Shown: one piece after another, positions 18,342 to 28,059 of the stretch | How the letters are laid out: each line of letters begins with the position of its first letter | How positions within the stretch are numbered: position 1 is the first letter of the stretch | Assembly (NCBI GenBank): GCA_026390795.1 | Contig: JAPLFG010000003.1 | Location: forward strand, 1,426,001 to 1,490,000 | DNA: 64,000 bases | Direction: 5' to 3' | Source: Ignavibacteriales bacterium | GTDB taxonomy: Bacteria; Bacteroidota; Ignavibacteria; Ignavibacteriales; Melioribacteraceae | Position numbers and translations under genes: made by a program | Notes under the pieces: generated by a model | Databases searched by the model: none | Told to the model about the DNA's origin: nothing | What the model saw: the letters and a program-made list of their open reading frames with translations, nothing else

Positions 18342-19391
18342 TTATTTCTCTTCCGGTTTCCAAAAGCGCGGAAGCATTGTGGCGATTCCCTCGTGAGCGA
18401 ATGCACCGCGCAATATAAATTCATCCGGATTAATTAAAAAACCGGATGGGTCGAATTCAGTGATTCCGGCTGTTAGACAGATTCTTGAAGAAGTTTGCTT
18501 TCCTAAATCCCAATATTTTACCAACAGGCAATCGTTTACATTAAGGAAATATTTCTGATGAACAGAATCCACTTGAATAATCTCATTCGCTCTTTTTACC
18601 AATTGGCCATCGACGTAGAGTTCAAATCCCTCATCTCTGAATTTATAATTGTTTATAGCAAGTGATGATAATAATTGAGCAAGCGAACCGAGATAAACAT
18701 CTTTTCGGGCGGATAAATATTCTTCGGCAGAGTCGGCGGTTGTAGCAGTAAGTTCAGTAAATGAAGGATAGATCTGATAACTGGTCCCCATGTTGTTTAT
18801 ATCATAAGTAAAATTTTTGAGAACACATTCAATTTTATATCCAAGCGCATTGTTCCGAATGATAATTGGTTCTCTTGCTGTAGCCGTAAGTTTTGAACCT
18901 TCTTCTTTGAAATCAATTTGATACGGATTTTTGATAACACATTTCTTAGCGTAAATATTGCTGCCGAACAACATTTTCTTAAAAATCTCAAGCTGGTCCA
19001 ACCACTTTTGAGGAATCTCACCTTGAACTTCAATCTGTTTGAATTCGTAAGTAGTTCTTTCCAGACTGAAGTTAACAACCTTATTCTGACTCTTAGTTAG
19101 ATCAACGGCGATAACATTAGACTCGTAACCAACCATTGAAGCGACGAGAATATAATTTCCGCCGGGAATCTTGCCAATTTTATAAATACCATTTAAATCT
19201 GTTGTCGCGCCAATCGTGGTTTGCGATAGAAAAACATTTACATACGTCAGCGGTTCATTTGTCTTTGCGTCCGTAACTTTTCCTTCAAGCGTATAAAAAT
19301 TTTGGGAGAAGGATTCGGAAGCAAAAAGTAAAAGAAAAATGAAGAATGCTTTCGAAAAATCTCTAAATAAAAATTTTATCGGCTGATTCAT
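18342..19391 (-). CDS. CarboxypepD_reg-like domain protein, paralogue A
   Basis: A 349-residue exported protein with signal peptide (AFFIFLLLFASESFSQ) and one carboxypeptidase-regulatory-like beta-sandwich (about 33-115: GKVTDAKTNEPLTYVNVFLS, GIYKIGKIPGGNYILVASMVG). The remaining 230 residues are a second, unnamed domain seen in many Bacteroidota exported proteins: FKKMLFGSNIYAKKC, then PIIIRNNALGYKIECVL, then DVYLGSLAQLLSSL and a C-terminal GFLINPDEFILRGAFAHEG. It has no barrel, so it is not itself a TonB receptor. It is one of three tandem paralogues; it is more divergent than the other two. Two Cys are kept in all three. Function unknown, likely cell surface or periplasm. Confidence 0.8.
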   Translation of the reverse strand: MNQPIKFLFRDFSKAFFIFLLLFASESFSQNFYTLEGKVTDAKTNEPLTYVNVFLSQTTIGATTDLNGIYKIGKIPGGNYILVASMVGYESNVIAVDLTKSQNKVVNFSLERTTYEFKQIEVQGEIPQKWLDQLEIFKKMLFGSNIYAKKCVIKNPYQIDFKEEGSKLTATAREPIIIRNNALGYKIECVLKNFTYDINNMGTSYQIYPSFTELTATTADSAEEYLSARKDVYLGSLAQLLSSLAINNYKFRDEGFELYVDGQLVKRANEIIQVDSVHQKYFLNVNDCLLVKYWDLGKQTSSRICLTAGITEFDPSGFLINPDEFILRGAFAHEGIATMLPRFWKPEEK

Positions 19392-19481
19392 AATTGCCTC
19401 AAAATATCACTATGCCAATTAAGTTCTCTATGAATGATCTTTGTTTATCAAATGTTTTAAAATCGAATATCATTCGTCAAT

Positions 19482-20561
19482 TTATTCCAACCATTCCAGA
19501 TAAGAGATATCCATTGGAAGCAGATCGGCAACGCCATGTTTAGCAAATTCACCCGCCACCTGGATAGACATTGGATCGATAGCATAACCGCCGGGATCTA
19601 AATAAGAAAACCCAGACGGTACAGGTATGAAAGATTGTTCGTCAGTCAATAAATTTTTTACGTACAAAAAATCTCTGAATTTGAGATAAAATAACCCGCT
19701 TTCACTATCCATGTAAAAAAATTTTTCGCCTGGGTTTACCAATTTATATTCATTATTGATCTTTGCATTATATGAGTTTGTGCTATAATCCCAGCCTATT
19801 CCTTTCGCGTGCATTAAATACAATAAGAATCTGCTTAGTGAACTTTTAAATGCAAGTTTCCTGTTTTCAATCCACTTTTCTTTTTGATCGTCATTTATCG
19901 GAGCCATCTCTGTAAACCTTGGATTGAATTCATAATTAAGTTCGCCTCTTGTATCATTGCATAAAAAATGGATCAGAAGACACGCCACTTTATATCCTAG
20001 AGCATTATTGATAACAACAATCGGTTTAGAGCAGACAGCATTAACATAAGGTTCATACTTTTCAGTGAAAGTAATATCGTCTATGTTTTCTATTTGACAC
20101 TCATCACTGAAATCTGTACGCCCAAGAAAATATTTTTTGAAAATTTCTTTGTATTCTTTTTGCTTCTTTAAATACGCGGCGTATTCGTCCGATTGTAATG
20201 AAACCGTAATTGCGTTCAATTCTATTGGCTGATTTTCCAACGAAAAATTCTTTTGAATAATAGAACTTTCGTGGATCTCAATATTTTGGTGAATCGGTTT
20301 GTACCCGACCATAGAAACTACAATTATGAAATGACCGATCGGTAATTTTGCTATTTTATAATTACCGCTCTTATCGCTTGACGTGCCTGTTGTTGTGCCG
20401 GATAAATAAACACTTACGCCGGGCAGTCCTTCTTTTGTGATTGAATCAATAACTCTACCTGAGATAGATGTTAATTCTGCAGTTTGCGATAACCGGATTG
20501 AACTCGTTGAAATTATTATGAGAAAGAGATAAAAGAAATTTAAAGGTAATTTTTTAATCAT
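19482..20561 (-). CDS. CarboxypepD_reg-like domain protein, paralogue B
   Basis: A 359-residue exported protein of the same two-domain layout as its neighbours. A signal peptide is followed by the regulatory beta-sandwich (about 30-115: ISGRVIDSITKEGLPGVSVY, GNYKIAKLPIGHFIIVVSMV) and the second domain with FKKYFLGRTDFSDECQIEN, then PIVVINNALGYKVACLLI and a C-terminal YAIDPMSIQVAGEFAKHGVA. It is closest to paralogue C, so the pair arose by a recent duplication. A clean AGGAGG lies upstream of the ATG. The conserved Cys pair (in DECQIEN and VACLL) may form a disulfide; this copy has an extra Cys in HFLCND. Function unknown. Confidence 0.8.
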   Translation of the reverse strand: MIKKLPLNFFYLFLIIISTSSIRLSQTAELTSISGRVIDSITKEGLPGVSVYLSGTTTGTSSDKSGNYKIAKLPIGHFIIVVSMVGYKPIHQNIEIHESSIIQKNFSLENQPIELNAITVSLQSDEYAAYLKKQKEYKEIFKKYFLGRTDFSDECQIENIDDITFTEKYEPYVNAVCSKPIVVINNALGYKVACLLIHFLCNDTRGELNYEFNPRFTEMAPINDDQKEKWIENRKLAFKSSLSRFLLYLMHAKGIGWDYSTNSYNAKINNEYKLVNPGEKFFYMDSESGLFYLKFRDFLYVKNLLTDEQSFIPVPSGFSYLDPGGYAIDPMSIQVAGEFAKHGVADLLPMDISYLEWLE

Positions 20562-20724
20562 AAATTCCTCCTATTACGAATAATTCTCTCGCTTTGATTT
20601 GCACGTTTCAAGAATTCTAAATCATACTTAACAAACGACATATTTTGTGTTTGATTTTATACAGATCGCAAAAAGATATAACAATATTCTAAAGATTGAA
20701 ACTCCTCAAAAAAAACTTAACACT

Positions 20725-21816
20725 CTATTCCACCCTTTCAATGTATGAATTATCGATAGGTAACATGTTGGCAAGTCCATGTTTGGCAAAAACGCCAGAT
20801 ACCTGCAAAGATCTCGGATCGATTGGATATCCATCCTTACCGATATATGCGGTACCGAAGGGCAAATAGACAAACGATTGCTCGTCTGTTAAAAAATTAT
20901 TTACAAATAAGAATCCTTTGAATTTGAGAAAGTGTAACCCGCTTAATGTATCAATGAACACGATCTTGTCATTGCTGTCTACCAGACTTGAAAGTGAGAT
21001 TCCTTTTGGAAGCTTAGTCGCGCCCGTTACAGCATATCCGTAATTATTCAAAAGCACATTTGACTGCAGCCGACTTAGCATAAAACGTCTAAGCGAGCTG
21101 TTGAACGCTGATTTTCTGTTTTCCTTCCATTTTAGATTTTGATTTTCATCTTTCGGAATTAACTCTGTAAATTTTGGATAAAACTCACAATTGACTCCCT
21201 CTTGATTAGTATTAAATATAAAAGTAAGAAGCACACATTCTATTCTATAGCCAAGAGCTTTGTTGATTACAATAATTGGATTTGGGCATTCAGCTTGAAT
21301 ATTTGGCTCGAACTTTTTACTGAAAATGATCTCCTCAATATTTTCGATCTGGCATTCGTTGCTCAATTCGGTTTGACCTAGAAAATACTTTTTAAAAATA
21401 TCCCGGTAATTTTTCTGCTCTCTTAAGAGATCATCATACACATCAGACTGATCTTGAACGACAATTGCGTTCATCTCTATCGGTTTATTTTCAAGAAAAA
21501 AATTCTTTAGAATATTTGAGCTGCCGCTAATTTCCAAATTTTGAACGAGCGGTTTATACCCGATCATCGAAACAACAATTATATATTTGCCTGCCGGAAT
21601 TTTACCGATCTTATAATTACCGTTTTTATCGCTCGATATACCAATTGTAGTTCCGGATAAATAAACACTTACACCCGGCAGTGTTTCTTTAGTAACGGAA
21701 TCGAATATTTTTCCGGATATTGTACCAAGGTCGGTGGATTGAGATAAACCGGTAGAGCTTGTGACCGTTACAATGATAATGATATAAACAAAAATAGAAT
21801 GTAGTTTCTTTATCAT
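20725..21816 (-). CDS. CarboxypepD_reg-like domain protein, paralogue C
   Basis: A 363-residue exported protein, the first of the three paralogues in transcription order. It has a signal peptide, the regulatory sandwich (ISGKIFDSVTKETLPGVSVY, NYKIGKIPAGKYIIVVSMIG) and the second domain (FKKYFLGQTELSNECQIEN, PIIVINKALGYRIECVLL, FNSSLRRFMLSRL, LFVNNFLTDEQSFVYLPFG, YPIDPRSLQVSGVFAKHGLA). It lies 47 bp after the DUF4249-like gene. In Bacteroidota, DUF4249 lipoproteins are often paired with CarboxypepD/TonB-receptor proteins, and here the receptor partner seems replaced by these barrel-less forms. Function unknown. Confidence 0.8.
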   Translation of the reverse strand: MIKKLHSIFVYIIIIVTVTSSTGLSQSTDLGTISGKIFDSVTKETLPGVSVYLSGTTIGISSDKNGNYKIGKIPAGKYIIVVSMIGYKPLVQNLEISGSSNILKNFFLENKPIEMNAIVVQDQSDVYDDLLREQKNYRDIFKKYFLGQTELSNECQIENIEEIIFSKKFEPNIQAECPNPIIVINKALGYRIECVLLTFIFNTNQEGVNCEFYPKFTELIPKDENQNLKWKENRKSAFNSSLRRFMLSRLQSNVLLNNYGYAVTGATKLPKGISLSSLVDSNDKIVFIDTLSGLHFLKFKGFLFVNNFLTDEQSFVYLPFGTAYIGKDGYPIDPRSLQVSGVFAKHGLANMLPIDNSYIERVE

Positions 21817-21863
21817 GATTTTCTTTCTTAACAGATAGATTTGTATCCGTTACAGCTTATTTA

Positions 21864-22856
21864 TCAATAATATCTATATCCAAATGATTCTATATAGCCC
21901 GGAGTTATATATATGCCAACTTGTAAAGAGCTAAGCGTTCCGAAGATACCAAATCCGCCGTCGATATTGGAATAATTGGGTTGAACAACTCTTACAGAGA
22001 ATTCTTCATTAAAAACTTTGTTCGATGCGTAATAAGTTGCTAAATCTTTATCGAGCGCGAATAAACGGAATACCATACAATCGATTATATAATTTTCTTT
22101 ATGCGGATCTCCATTTGAAATTTCCCGAAGAGTTTTTTCAACGGCAAGAGCATCAAAGTAGTATTCAGTTATATTTTTCGCTATTGATGGGTATTTCGGA
22201 TAATCTTCATTAGAGCCGGCTATATACCTGGTGGGGACCTCCTTCTCGTATACTGTTTTCACACCGCTCTCAATCTTAAAATATTTTATTGTAAGTCTGG
22301 GAACAAAGTACATGTTTTCCATATTATTTCTCATATCTAATCGATTCCATTTAAGAACCAAAGTGCCCTCGTAGACGGTCGAAGGAAGCGGAAACAAAAA
22401 ACTGTTTGCATCCAGAAAATCAGCGGATAAAGAATAAGTTGTTGAATTTGATTTCAGAACTTTGCCATCCGGCATTATGGCTTCAATACTTATTTTACTG
22501 TTCGATTCCGGTTTGAATCCTTTGATATAATAATAATTACCCGGAGTGTTGTGTGCGGAATCGCTGGGTCGTGTGACTGAGGTATCCCTAAAGAAAAAAA
22601 TTTCTCCCGTGCGCAGGTAAGTTAATTTTATTTTCGCGCCTTTTATGAAAGGATCGATTGTATTTGGTATTTGACGGATTCCCTCAGCATCGTAAGAACG
22701 CGTAATTGTTGCAACCTGAATTGAAGTATCGCCCCTTATAACACAGTTTAAAGCGTAAACATCATGGAAAGCCGTTTTTGGATTGACACTGTCATCACAA
22801 GAATAAATAGAGACTGTAAGCAAGAAGATGAATAATATTGAACCGATGTTTTTCAT
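21864..22856 (-). CDS. DUF4249-like lipoprotein
   Basis: A 330-residue lipoprotein with a signal ending in the lipobox SIYSC (Cys20) followed by DDS, an outer-membrane-type sorting context. The body begins with FHDVYALNCVIRGDTSIQVATI and IKGAKIKLTYLRTGEIFFF, the pattern of DUF4249 proteins, which are surface or periplasmic lipoproteins usually paired with TonB-dependent receptors. An AAGG lies just before the ATG. Only 15 bp separate it from the GWxTD gene, so they are cotranscribed. The match to DUF4249 is by pattern and is good at the N-terminus, weaker at the C-terminus. Confidence 0.7.
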   Translation of the reverse strand: MKNIGSILFIFLLTVSIYSCDDSVNPKTAFHDVYALNCVIRGDTSIQVATITRSYDAEGIRQIPNTIDPFIKGAKIKLTYLRTGEIFFFRDTSVTRPSDSAHNTPGNYYYIKGFKPESNSKISIEAIMPDGKVLKSNSTTYSLSADFLDANSFLFPLPSTVYEGTLVLKWNRLDMRNNMENMYFVPRLTIKYFKIESGVKTVYEKEVPTRYIAGSNEDYPKYPSIAKNITEYYFDALAVEKTLREISNGDPHKENYIIDCMVFRLFALDKDLATYYASNKVFNEEFSVRVVQPNYSNIDGGFGIFGTLSSLQVGIYITPGYIESFGYRYY

Positions 22857-22871
22857 AAAGGACCTTAAAAT

Positions 22872-25055
22872 TTACTGCCAGTTTATTTCTGTTTGACTGC
22901 TCACTTCCTTTCCTGTTGCATTCTCTTTTATAGAAACCGTAATTAAATATTCTCCGGGTTCGTACTTGCTCATATCAAGCTGAAGATACATTTGCGGATC
23001 TTTCTCTTGTGTCTGATACTTTGATGTAAGTGCTACTTTCTTTCCTTCTTTATCCAAACCAACTACACTTAAAATTGAATTTAAAACTCCGCCTTCTTCC
23101 TTTTTCTGAATTGTTATCTTCTGTTCAAAGTCGGTTAGATTATTAGTGCTCGGTTTTAGATTGTAGATTTCGTAATAGAGATAAAGTTTATCTTCTTTGC
23201 CGAATGTTTTTGCTGGATTTGGAAGAACCGAGATCTCCTTTCGTTTTATGCTACCGATAATTTCTCTACTGGTTTCAACATTTGTAGCCAGAACAACATC
23301 GCCCAAAGCCAATTCATTACTGCTAAAGTTGCGTACGTTATATTTACCGTGATAAGAGGTTACTCCCTTATCTTTCTTCCTTATCATCTCCAATGCAAGA
23401 TTGCCGGTTTGTGGATATAGAGTCATTTCTAAAGTATTAACCAAATATTCTTGGGATTGATTTAATGATGTGCAAGTTTTTCTATAATCAAATTTCTTGT
23501 TAAAGTTGTTATCAAACATGAAAAGCCCGACATCATAACCATCAGCAAATTTTTCTTTTGATGTTGTAGAATCTAAAAAGTTAACACCATAAGCAACAAA
23601 AACATCTGTTTGAGTTTTGTTAGTTGATGCGAACTGATAAGCTTTGTAGCTTAAATCAAAAACCGGTCCTTCGAACTTGGGAATATATTCGTCTGGCTTA
23701 GTCTGTCTTAAGCTAATTACTTCATCGTGCGTATTCATCGGCACAATTGCCGTCCATGGTTGAGCAAACATATAATTATTGATCCTTGTGGGATCGATAA
23801 ATGCTAAAACCTTATTCCCATAATCCCAAACTTCTGTTGGAGGTTGGCCATAGAATTCTTCTACCAATTGAAAAAGATAACGATACTTGTCTAAAGGTTG
23901 TCCATACCGGATTAAAACCTCGCCGCGGTCGGTTTTCCAACCGACAATCTTATAATGAACGTTACTGAAAAATATATTTGCGTATGCAACACGATAATAG
24001 TGTTCAAGTAAACGAACATTTTCTTTGGACAGATTTAACGGGTTGCTTTTATCCCAATACTTTTCGATATACTTTTCCAACTGCGACCGACTCAAAGTAT
24101 TTAATTCATCATCAAATTTGGGCTTCAAGATTAATTTTGCAGAATTAAAAGTAAAATTTTCTTTTTCTTCAAAACCCATTAATGAGATAGCGTTTTCAAA
24201 CTCTTCGGAGGATTTATCGAACTGTTTCGTCATATAGTAAAGCATTGCTAAATAGAGATGTGCGTCTTTGCTCAGATTTTTATTTTGTATGGAGTTCCAA
24301 ATAGGAATAGCTTTTTCCGGCGTATTATTATAAATGTGAAGTTTACTTAATTCACAATAACTTTTTTCTAAGTTCGGATCCTGTTTTATTGCTTCAAATA
24401 AATATTTTTCCGCCGCATCAAAACCTTCCTTCGCATAACCTTCATATTCTAAGACGACAAAATTACCACGAGTGTTATCAAACTCATTTTGAGTTTCATA
24501 AAGAAGAGAACTTCTTCCCCGAAACATGGTTGCTCTCTGAACCGGGTTAAGCGCTCTGTTTTTCACTGTCTTAACTTCCCCCCTGTGATACTTTAAAAAT
24601 TCTTCTACATTTAGTCTACCAAGATTATAGAGTGCTTCTGCATTTTTAGGATCAAGCTCAAGAATTTTTTTGTATTGATTAAAAGCACGTTCACGGTCAA
24701 TTTGATTTAATCTACTTACATAAAAAAGTTCTTCGCGAACGGATGCCAGCAATAATGGATATTCCACATTATTCGGATCAAGCATAATTGCCCGATCTAA
24801 GTATTCTGCTGCTTCATTTAAATTAGCATCAGTCTTTTTACGGGATATAAGTTTTGCCAACTCAAAATATGATTGTGCATCATTCTCTTGTTTAACTGAT
24901 TCTTTTAAAAGAGTAATTGCCGAAATAGTGTCTTTCTTCTGTAATGCTTCGAGAGCTTTTAAATATGGCTCTGTTTTTGTCGTATCGGTTTGTGCTGTTG
25001 ATGAGAGATGAGAAGTTAAAAATAATGCGGTTAAAATTATGACAAATGTTTTCAT
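22872..25055 (-). CDS. TPR-repeat GWxTD-domain exported protein
   Basis: A 727-residue exported protein. After a signal peptide (FLTSHLSSTAQ) come TPR helices (about 25-300), for example AAEYLDRAIMLDPNNVEYPL, YKKILELDPKNAEALYNLGR and AEKYLFEAIKQDPNLEKSY. The second part (about 345-500) has VGWKTDRGEVLIRYGQP, the motif that names the GWxTD domain, then PTEVWDYGNKVLAF. A beta-rich C-terminus follows (YLQLDMSKYEPGEYLITVSI). GWxTD proteins occur in Bacteroidota, Ignavibacteriota and Acidobacteriota; their function is not known. It leads the envelope cluster and is separated from clpB by 148 bp. AGGGG precedes the start. Confidence 0.85.
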   Translation of the reverse strand: MKTFVIILTALFLTSHLSSTAQTDTTKTEPYLKALEALQKKDTISAITLLKESVKQENDAQSYFELAKLISRKKTDANLNEAAEYLDRAIMLDPNNVEYPLLLASVREELFYVSRLNQIDRERAFNQYKKILELDPKNAEALYNLGRLNVEEFLKYHRGEVKTVKNRALNPVQRATMFRGRSSLLYETQNEFDNTRGNFVVLEYEGYAKEGFDAAEKYLFEAIKQDPNLEKSYCELSKLHIYNNTPEKAIPIWNSIQNKNLSKDAHLYLAMLYYMTKQFDKSSEEFENAISLMGFEEKENFTFNSAKLILKPKFDDELNTLSRSQLEKYIEKYWDKSNPLNLSKENVRLLEHYYRVAYANIFFSNVHYKIVGWKTDRGEVLIRYGQPLDKYRYLFQLVEEFYGQPPTEVWDYGNKVLAFIDPTRINNYMFAQPWTAIVPMNTHDEVISLRQTKPDEYIPKFEGPVFDLSYKAYQFASTNKTQTDVFVAYGVNFLDSTTSKEKFADGYDVGLFMFDNNFNKKFDYRKTCTSLNQSQEYLVNTLEMTLYPQTGNLALEMIRKKDKGVTSYHGKYNVRNFSSNELALGDVVLATNVETSREIIGSIKRKEISVLPNPAKTFGKEDKLYLYYEIYNLKPSTNNLTDFEQKITIQKKEEGGVLNSILSVVGLDKEGKKVALTSKYQTQEKDPQMYLQLDMSKYEPGEYLITVSIKENATGKEVSSQTEINWQ

Positions 25056-25105
25056 AGCTACCCCTACTATGTTTGCTTAAAACTTAACATTTGAATATAA
25101 ACAAA

Positions 25106-25128
25106 GCGGTGCAATAAAAAATGCACCG
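25106..25128 (-). terminator. weak terminator after clpB
   Basis: On the minus strand a 7-bp stem (CGGTGCA with TGCACCG) with an 8-base T-rich loop is followed by CTTTGTTT. It lies about 75 bases after the clpB stop and upstream of the GWxTD gene. It is the best candidate for ending the clpB transcript, though the tail is imperfect. Confidence 0.5.
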
Positions 25129-25203
25129 TCAGAAAAGGTCACCCTTGGTGGGAGATTGAAAAATATAACTAGTTAGTAAAATAGTTAACAAACCGTATAA
25201 GAA

Positions 25204-27822
25204 TTATTTTTTTGAGAATTCTAACTTCCCTGCTCCTGGGTAACGGACTACAATTGTATCGCCCGATTCATATTTATTCATCAGCAATTCAGAGGAAAGA
25301 GGATTGACAATAAATTTTTGAATCGTACGTTTCAATGGACGGGCACCGTATGTTGCATCATAACCATGCTGAAGAAGAAAATCGATTGAGTCTTCGTCAA
25401 TTTCAAACCCGATATTTTTTTCTACGAGCATCTTCCCCACTCTCTGCAGTTGAATTGCTATAATTTGTTTTAACTCACTCTTAAGCAATGGTTTGAATAA
25501 AATTACTTCATCAATACGATTTAAAAATTCCGGACGAATTGTTTGTCTGAGCAATTGCGTAAGACTAGAGCGTAATTCACCCATTATATTTTCAAAATTT
25601 GTTTCGTCCATCGTCATCAATTTTTCTTGGATTAAATGCGAGCCAAGGTTAGATGTCATTATTATAATTGTATTTTTGAAGTCAACCGTTCTCCCCTGGT
25701 TATCTGTAAGCCGTCCGTCATCTAAAACTTGCAGTAATATATTAAAAACATCCGGATGAGCTTTTTCAATTTCATCAAGCAGCACAACAGAATATGGCTT
25801 ACGCCGAACGGCTTCTGTTAATTGACCCCCTTCATCATATCCGACATATCCCGGAGGCGCTCCAATTAAACGCGATACGGAGAACTTTTCCATATACTCG
25901 CTCATATCAATTCGTATCATTGCGTGTTCATCGTTGAATAAAAATTCCGCAAGCGCACGTGCAAGTTCGGTCTTCCCCACTCCGGTTGTGCCGATAAAAA
26001 TAAATGAACCTATGGGACGGTGTGCGTCCTGCAATCCCGCACGAGATCTTCTGATTGCGTTTGCTACGGCGGCAACTGCATCGTCCTGCCCGATCACTCT
26101 TTTGTGAAGTTCTTCTTCAAGTCTAATTAGTTTTGCGCGCTCGCTCTCAAGCATCCGGCTAACCGGAATTCCAGTCCATTTGGCAACTACTTCCGCAACG
26201 TCTTCCGCATCAACTTCTTCTTTCAGCATCTTGGTATTTCTTTGAATCGCATTAAGTTCTTCAGATTCTTTTTTCATGTTGCGTTCAAGATCATTTATCA
26301 CTCCGTAACGAATTTCCGCAACCTTACCAAGATTTCCTTCACGCTCAAATCGTTCGGCATCTGATTTAGCTTTTTCAATATCGCTTTTCATCGATCTGAT
26401 TTTTTGAATCTTCTCTCTCTCAAGCTGCCAATGACTCTTCAGCCTATTGCGTTCTTCTTCAAGCTCACTTAATTCTTTCTGAAGTTCTTCAAGCCGTAAC
26501 GCTGAGTCAGAATCTTTTTCTCGTTTTAATGCTTCTCTTTCGATTTCAAGTTGTTTGACTTTTCTTTCAACTGCATCAAGTTCTTCCGGCATCGAATCAA
26601 TTTCAATTCTTAACTTCGATGCAGATTCATCAATCAAATCAATTGCTTTGTCGGGAAGAAAGCGATCTGTTATATAACGGTTTGATAATTGTACTGCCGC
26701 CACAATTGCGCCGTCCGTAATTCGCACGCCATGATGAACTTCGTACCTTTCTTTGAGTCCACGTAAAATAGAAATTGAATCTTCTTCATTTGGTTCGGAA
26801 ACAAGTACAGGCTGAAATCTTCTTTCGAGCGCCGCATCTTTTTCAATATATTTTCTGTATTCATCAAGTGTCGTAGCACCGATAGCGTGTAATTCACCTC
26901 TAGCCAAAGCTGGTTTTAAAATGTTTGCGGCATCCATAGAGCCCTCTGCCCTTCCCGCTCCCACAAGAAGATGAAGTTCATCAATAAATAAAATTATTTC
27001 TCCCGCAGATTCTTGGACCTCTTTTACAACAGCCTTCACTCGCTCTTCGAACTGTCCGCGGAATTGTGTTCCTGCAACTAACGCTCCCATATCAAGTGCG
27101 ATAATTCTTTTTGTCTTCAATGTTTCGGGAACATCGCCGCTGATTATTCTGTGAGCGATCCCTTCCGCGATTGCAGTTTTACCAACTCCCGGTTCGCCGA
27201 TTAATACCGGATTATTTTTAGTTCGCCTTGAAAGAACCTGAAGCACTCGCCGGATTTCTTCATCTCGTCCTATCACAGGATCAAGTTTATTCGACCGCGC
27301 GAGTTCGTTTAAATCCCTTCCGTATTTTTGAAGCGCTTGATAAGTATCTTCCGGATTTTGTGAAGTAACGCGTTGGTTGCCTCGTATCTCTTTCAGTGCT
27401 GAGAGTATAATATTTTTGTCAATTCCATTTTCATTTAAAAGTTTTCCAGCCGCACTTTTGTCTCCACTAAGTGCCAGCAGCAGATGTTCATTTGAAACAT
27501 ATTCATCTTTTAATGTTTTTGTTTCTTCGGAAGATTTGTCAAATAATTTTGATGTGTTGATTGAAAGTTGTTGATTCCCAATTCCACTCCCCGAGACTTT
27601 CGGTAGCCGTTCGAGCAACTCACCAATTTTAATTCTCATTTGATTTATGTTCGCGCCGGATTTCTGAATTATAGAAACCGCAACGTTTGATTGATCTTGC
27701 AGAATTGCCGCCAATAAATGTTCCGGCTCAACAATTTGATTATTGTAATTCTGCGCAATCTCAATTGCGTTCTTTACAGTTTCCTGAGCCTTTACCGTGA
27801 ATTTGTTAAAATTAAATTCCAT
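25204..27822 (-). CDS. clpB: ATP-dependent disaggregase ClpB
   Basis: The hexameric AAA+ chaperone that, with DnaK, pulls apart aggregated proteins after heat stress. All parts are present in 872 residues: the paired Clp N-terminal repeats (about 10-145), the first ATPase domain with Walker [14 protein letters not shown] and Walker [11 protein letters not shown], the coiled-coil middle domain (about 400-530, very rich in Glu/Lys) that distinguishes ClpB from ClpA/ClpC, and the second ATPase domain with [14 protein letters not shown] and [11 protein letters not shown]. It is divergent from mnmE. GAGG lies eight bases upstream of the ATG. No CIRCE element (the inverted repeat bound by HrcA) is seen in its upstream region. 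Confidence 0.98.
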   Translation of the reverse strand: MEFNFNKFTVKAQETVKNAIEIAQNYNNQIVEPEHLLAAILQDQSNVAVSIIQKSGANINQMRIKIGELLERLPKVSGSGIGNQQLSINTSKLFDKSSEETKTLKDEYVSNEHLLLALSGDKSAAGKLLNENGIDKNIILSALKEIRGNQRVTSQNPEDTYQALQKYGRDLNELARSNKLDPVIGRDEEIRRVLQVLSRRTKNNPVLIGEPGVGKTAIAEGIAHRIISGDVPETLKTKRIIALDMGALVAGTQFRGQFEERVKAVVKEVQESAGEIILFIDELHLLVGAGRAEGSMDAANILKPALARGELHAIGATTLDEYRKYIEKDAALERRFQPVLVSEPNEEDSISILRGLKERYEVHHGVRITDGAIVAAVQLSNRYITDRFLPDKAIDLIDESASKLRIEIDSMPEELDAVERKVKQLEIEREALKREKDSDSALRLEELQKELSELEEERNRLKSHWQLEREKIQKIRSMKSDIEKAKSDAERFEREGNLGKVAEIRYGVINDLERNMKKESEELNAIQRNTKMLKEEVDAEDVAEVVAKWTGIPVSRMLESERAKLIRLEEELHKRVIGQDDAVAAVANAIRRSRAGLQDAHRPIGSFIFIGTTGVGKTELARALAEFLFNDEHAMIRIDMSEYMEKFSVSRLIGAPPGYVGYDEGGQLTEAVRRKPYSVVLLDEIEKAHPDVFNILLQVLDDGRLTDNQGRTVDFKNTIIIMTSNLGSHLIQEKLMTMDETNFENIMGELRSSLTQLLRQTIRPEFLNRIDEVILFKPLLKSELKQIIAIQLQRVGKMLVEKNIGFEIDEDSIDFLLQHGYDATYGARPLKRTIQKFIVNPLSSELLMNKYESGDTIVVRYPGAGKLEFSKK

Positions 27823-28059
27823 ATCGATGCCTCAAAATTTCCTATTCTAATTTACTTCTCATACAAACGATATTCTAAAAAGTTTCTAGTTAGTATTAAA
27901 ATATTATGAATTAGTAAATAACTAGGTAGTAATATAAAAAACGTAACACTTTCCCTCGCTCGTAGAATCTATTCTCATGTTTGAGTGTAACTGCCAATTA
28001 CATTAATTTAGTTCCCCCGTTATGCAAACTCTTTTTTGTAATTTAATCTGAAAGAATTG
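27823..28059. other. AT-rich divergent intergenic region (clpB | mnmE)
   Basis: The longest gap in the window, 237 bases, between two divergent gene sets. It must hold promoters for both clpB and mnmE. It contains an inverted repeat with arms CTAGTTA (27886-27892) and TAACTAG (27919-27925), and a related palindrome TAACTAGTTA lies on the other side of clpB at 25166-25175. One degenerate DnaA-box-like word (TTATGCAAA, 28020-28028) is present. I see no clear promoter hexamers, RNA gene or riboswitch in it. Confidence 0.5.

Noticed and set aside
28020-28028. TTATGCAAA as a DnaA box marking oriC in the clpB/mnmE gap
   Set aside because: It differs from the consensus at one key base, stands alone, and no cluster of boxes or dnaA/dnaN gene is present.
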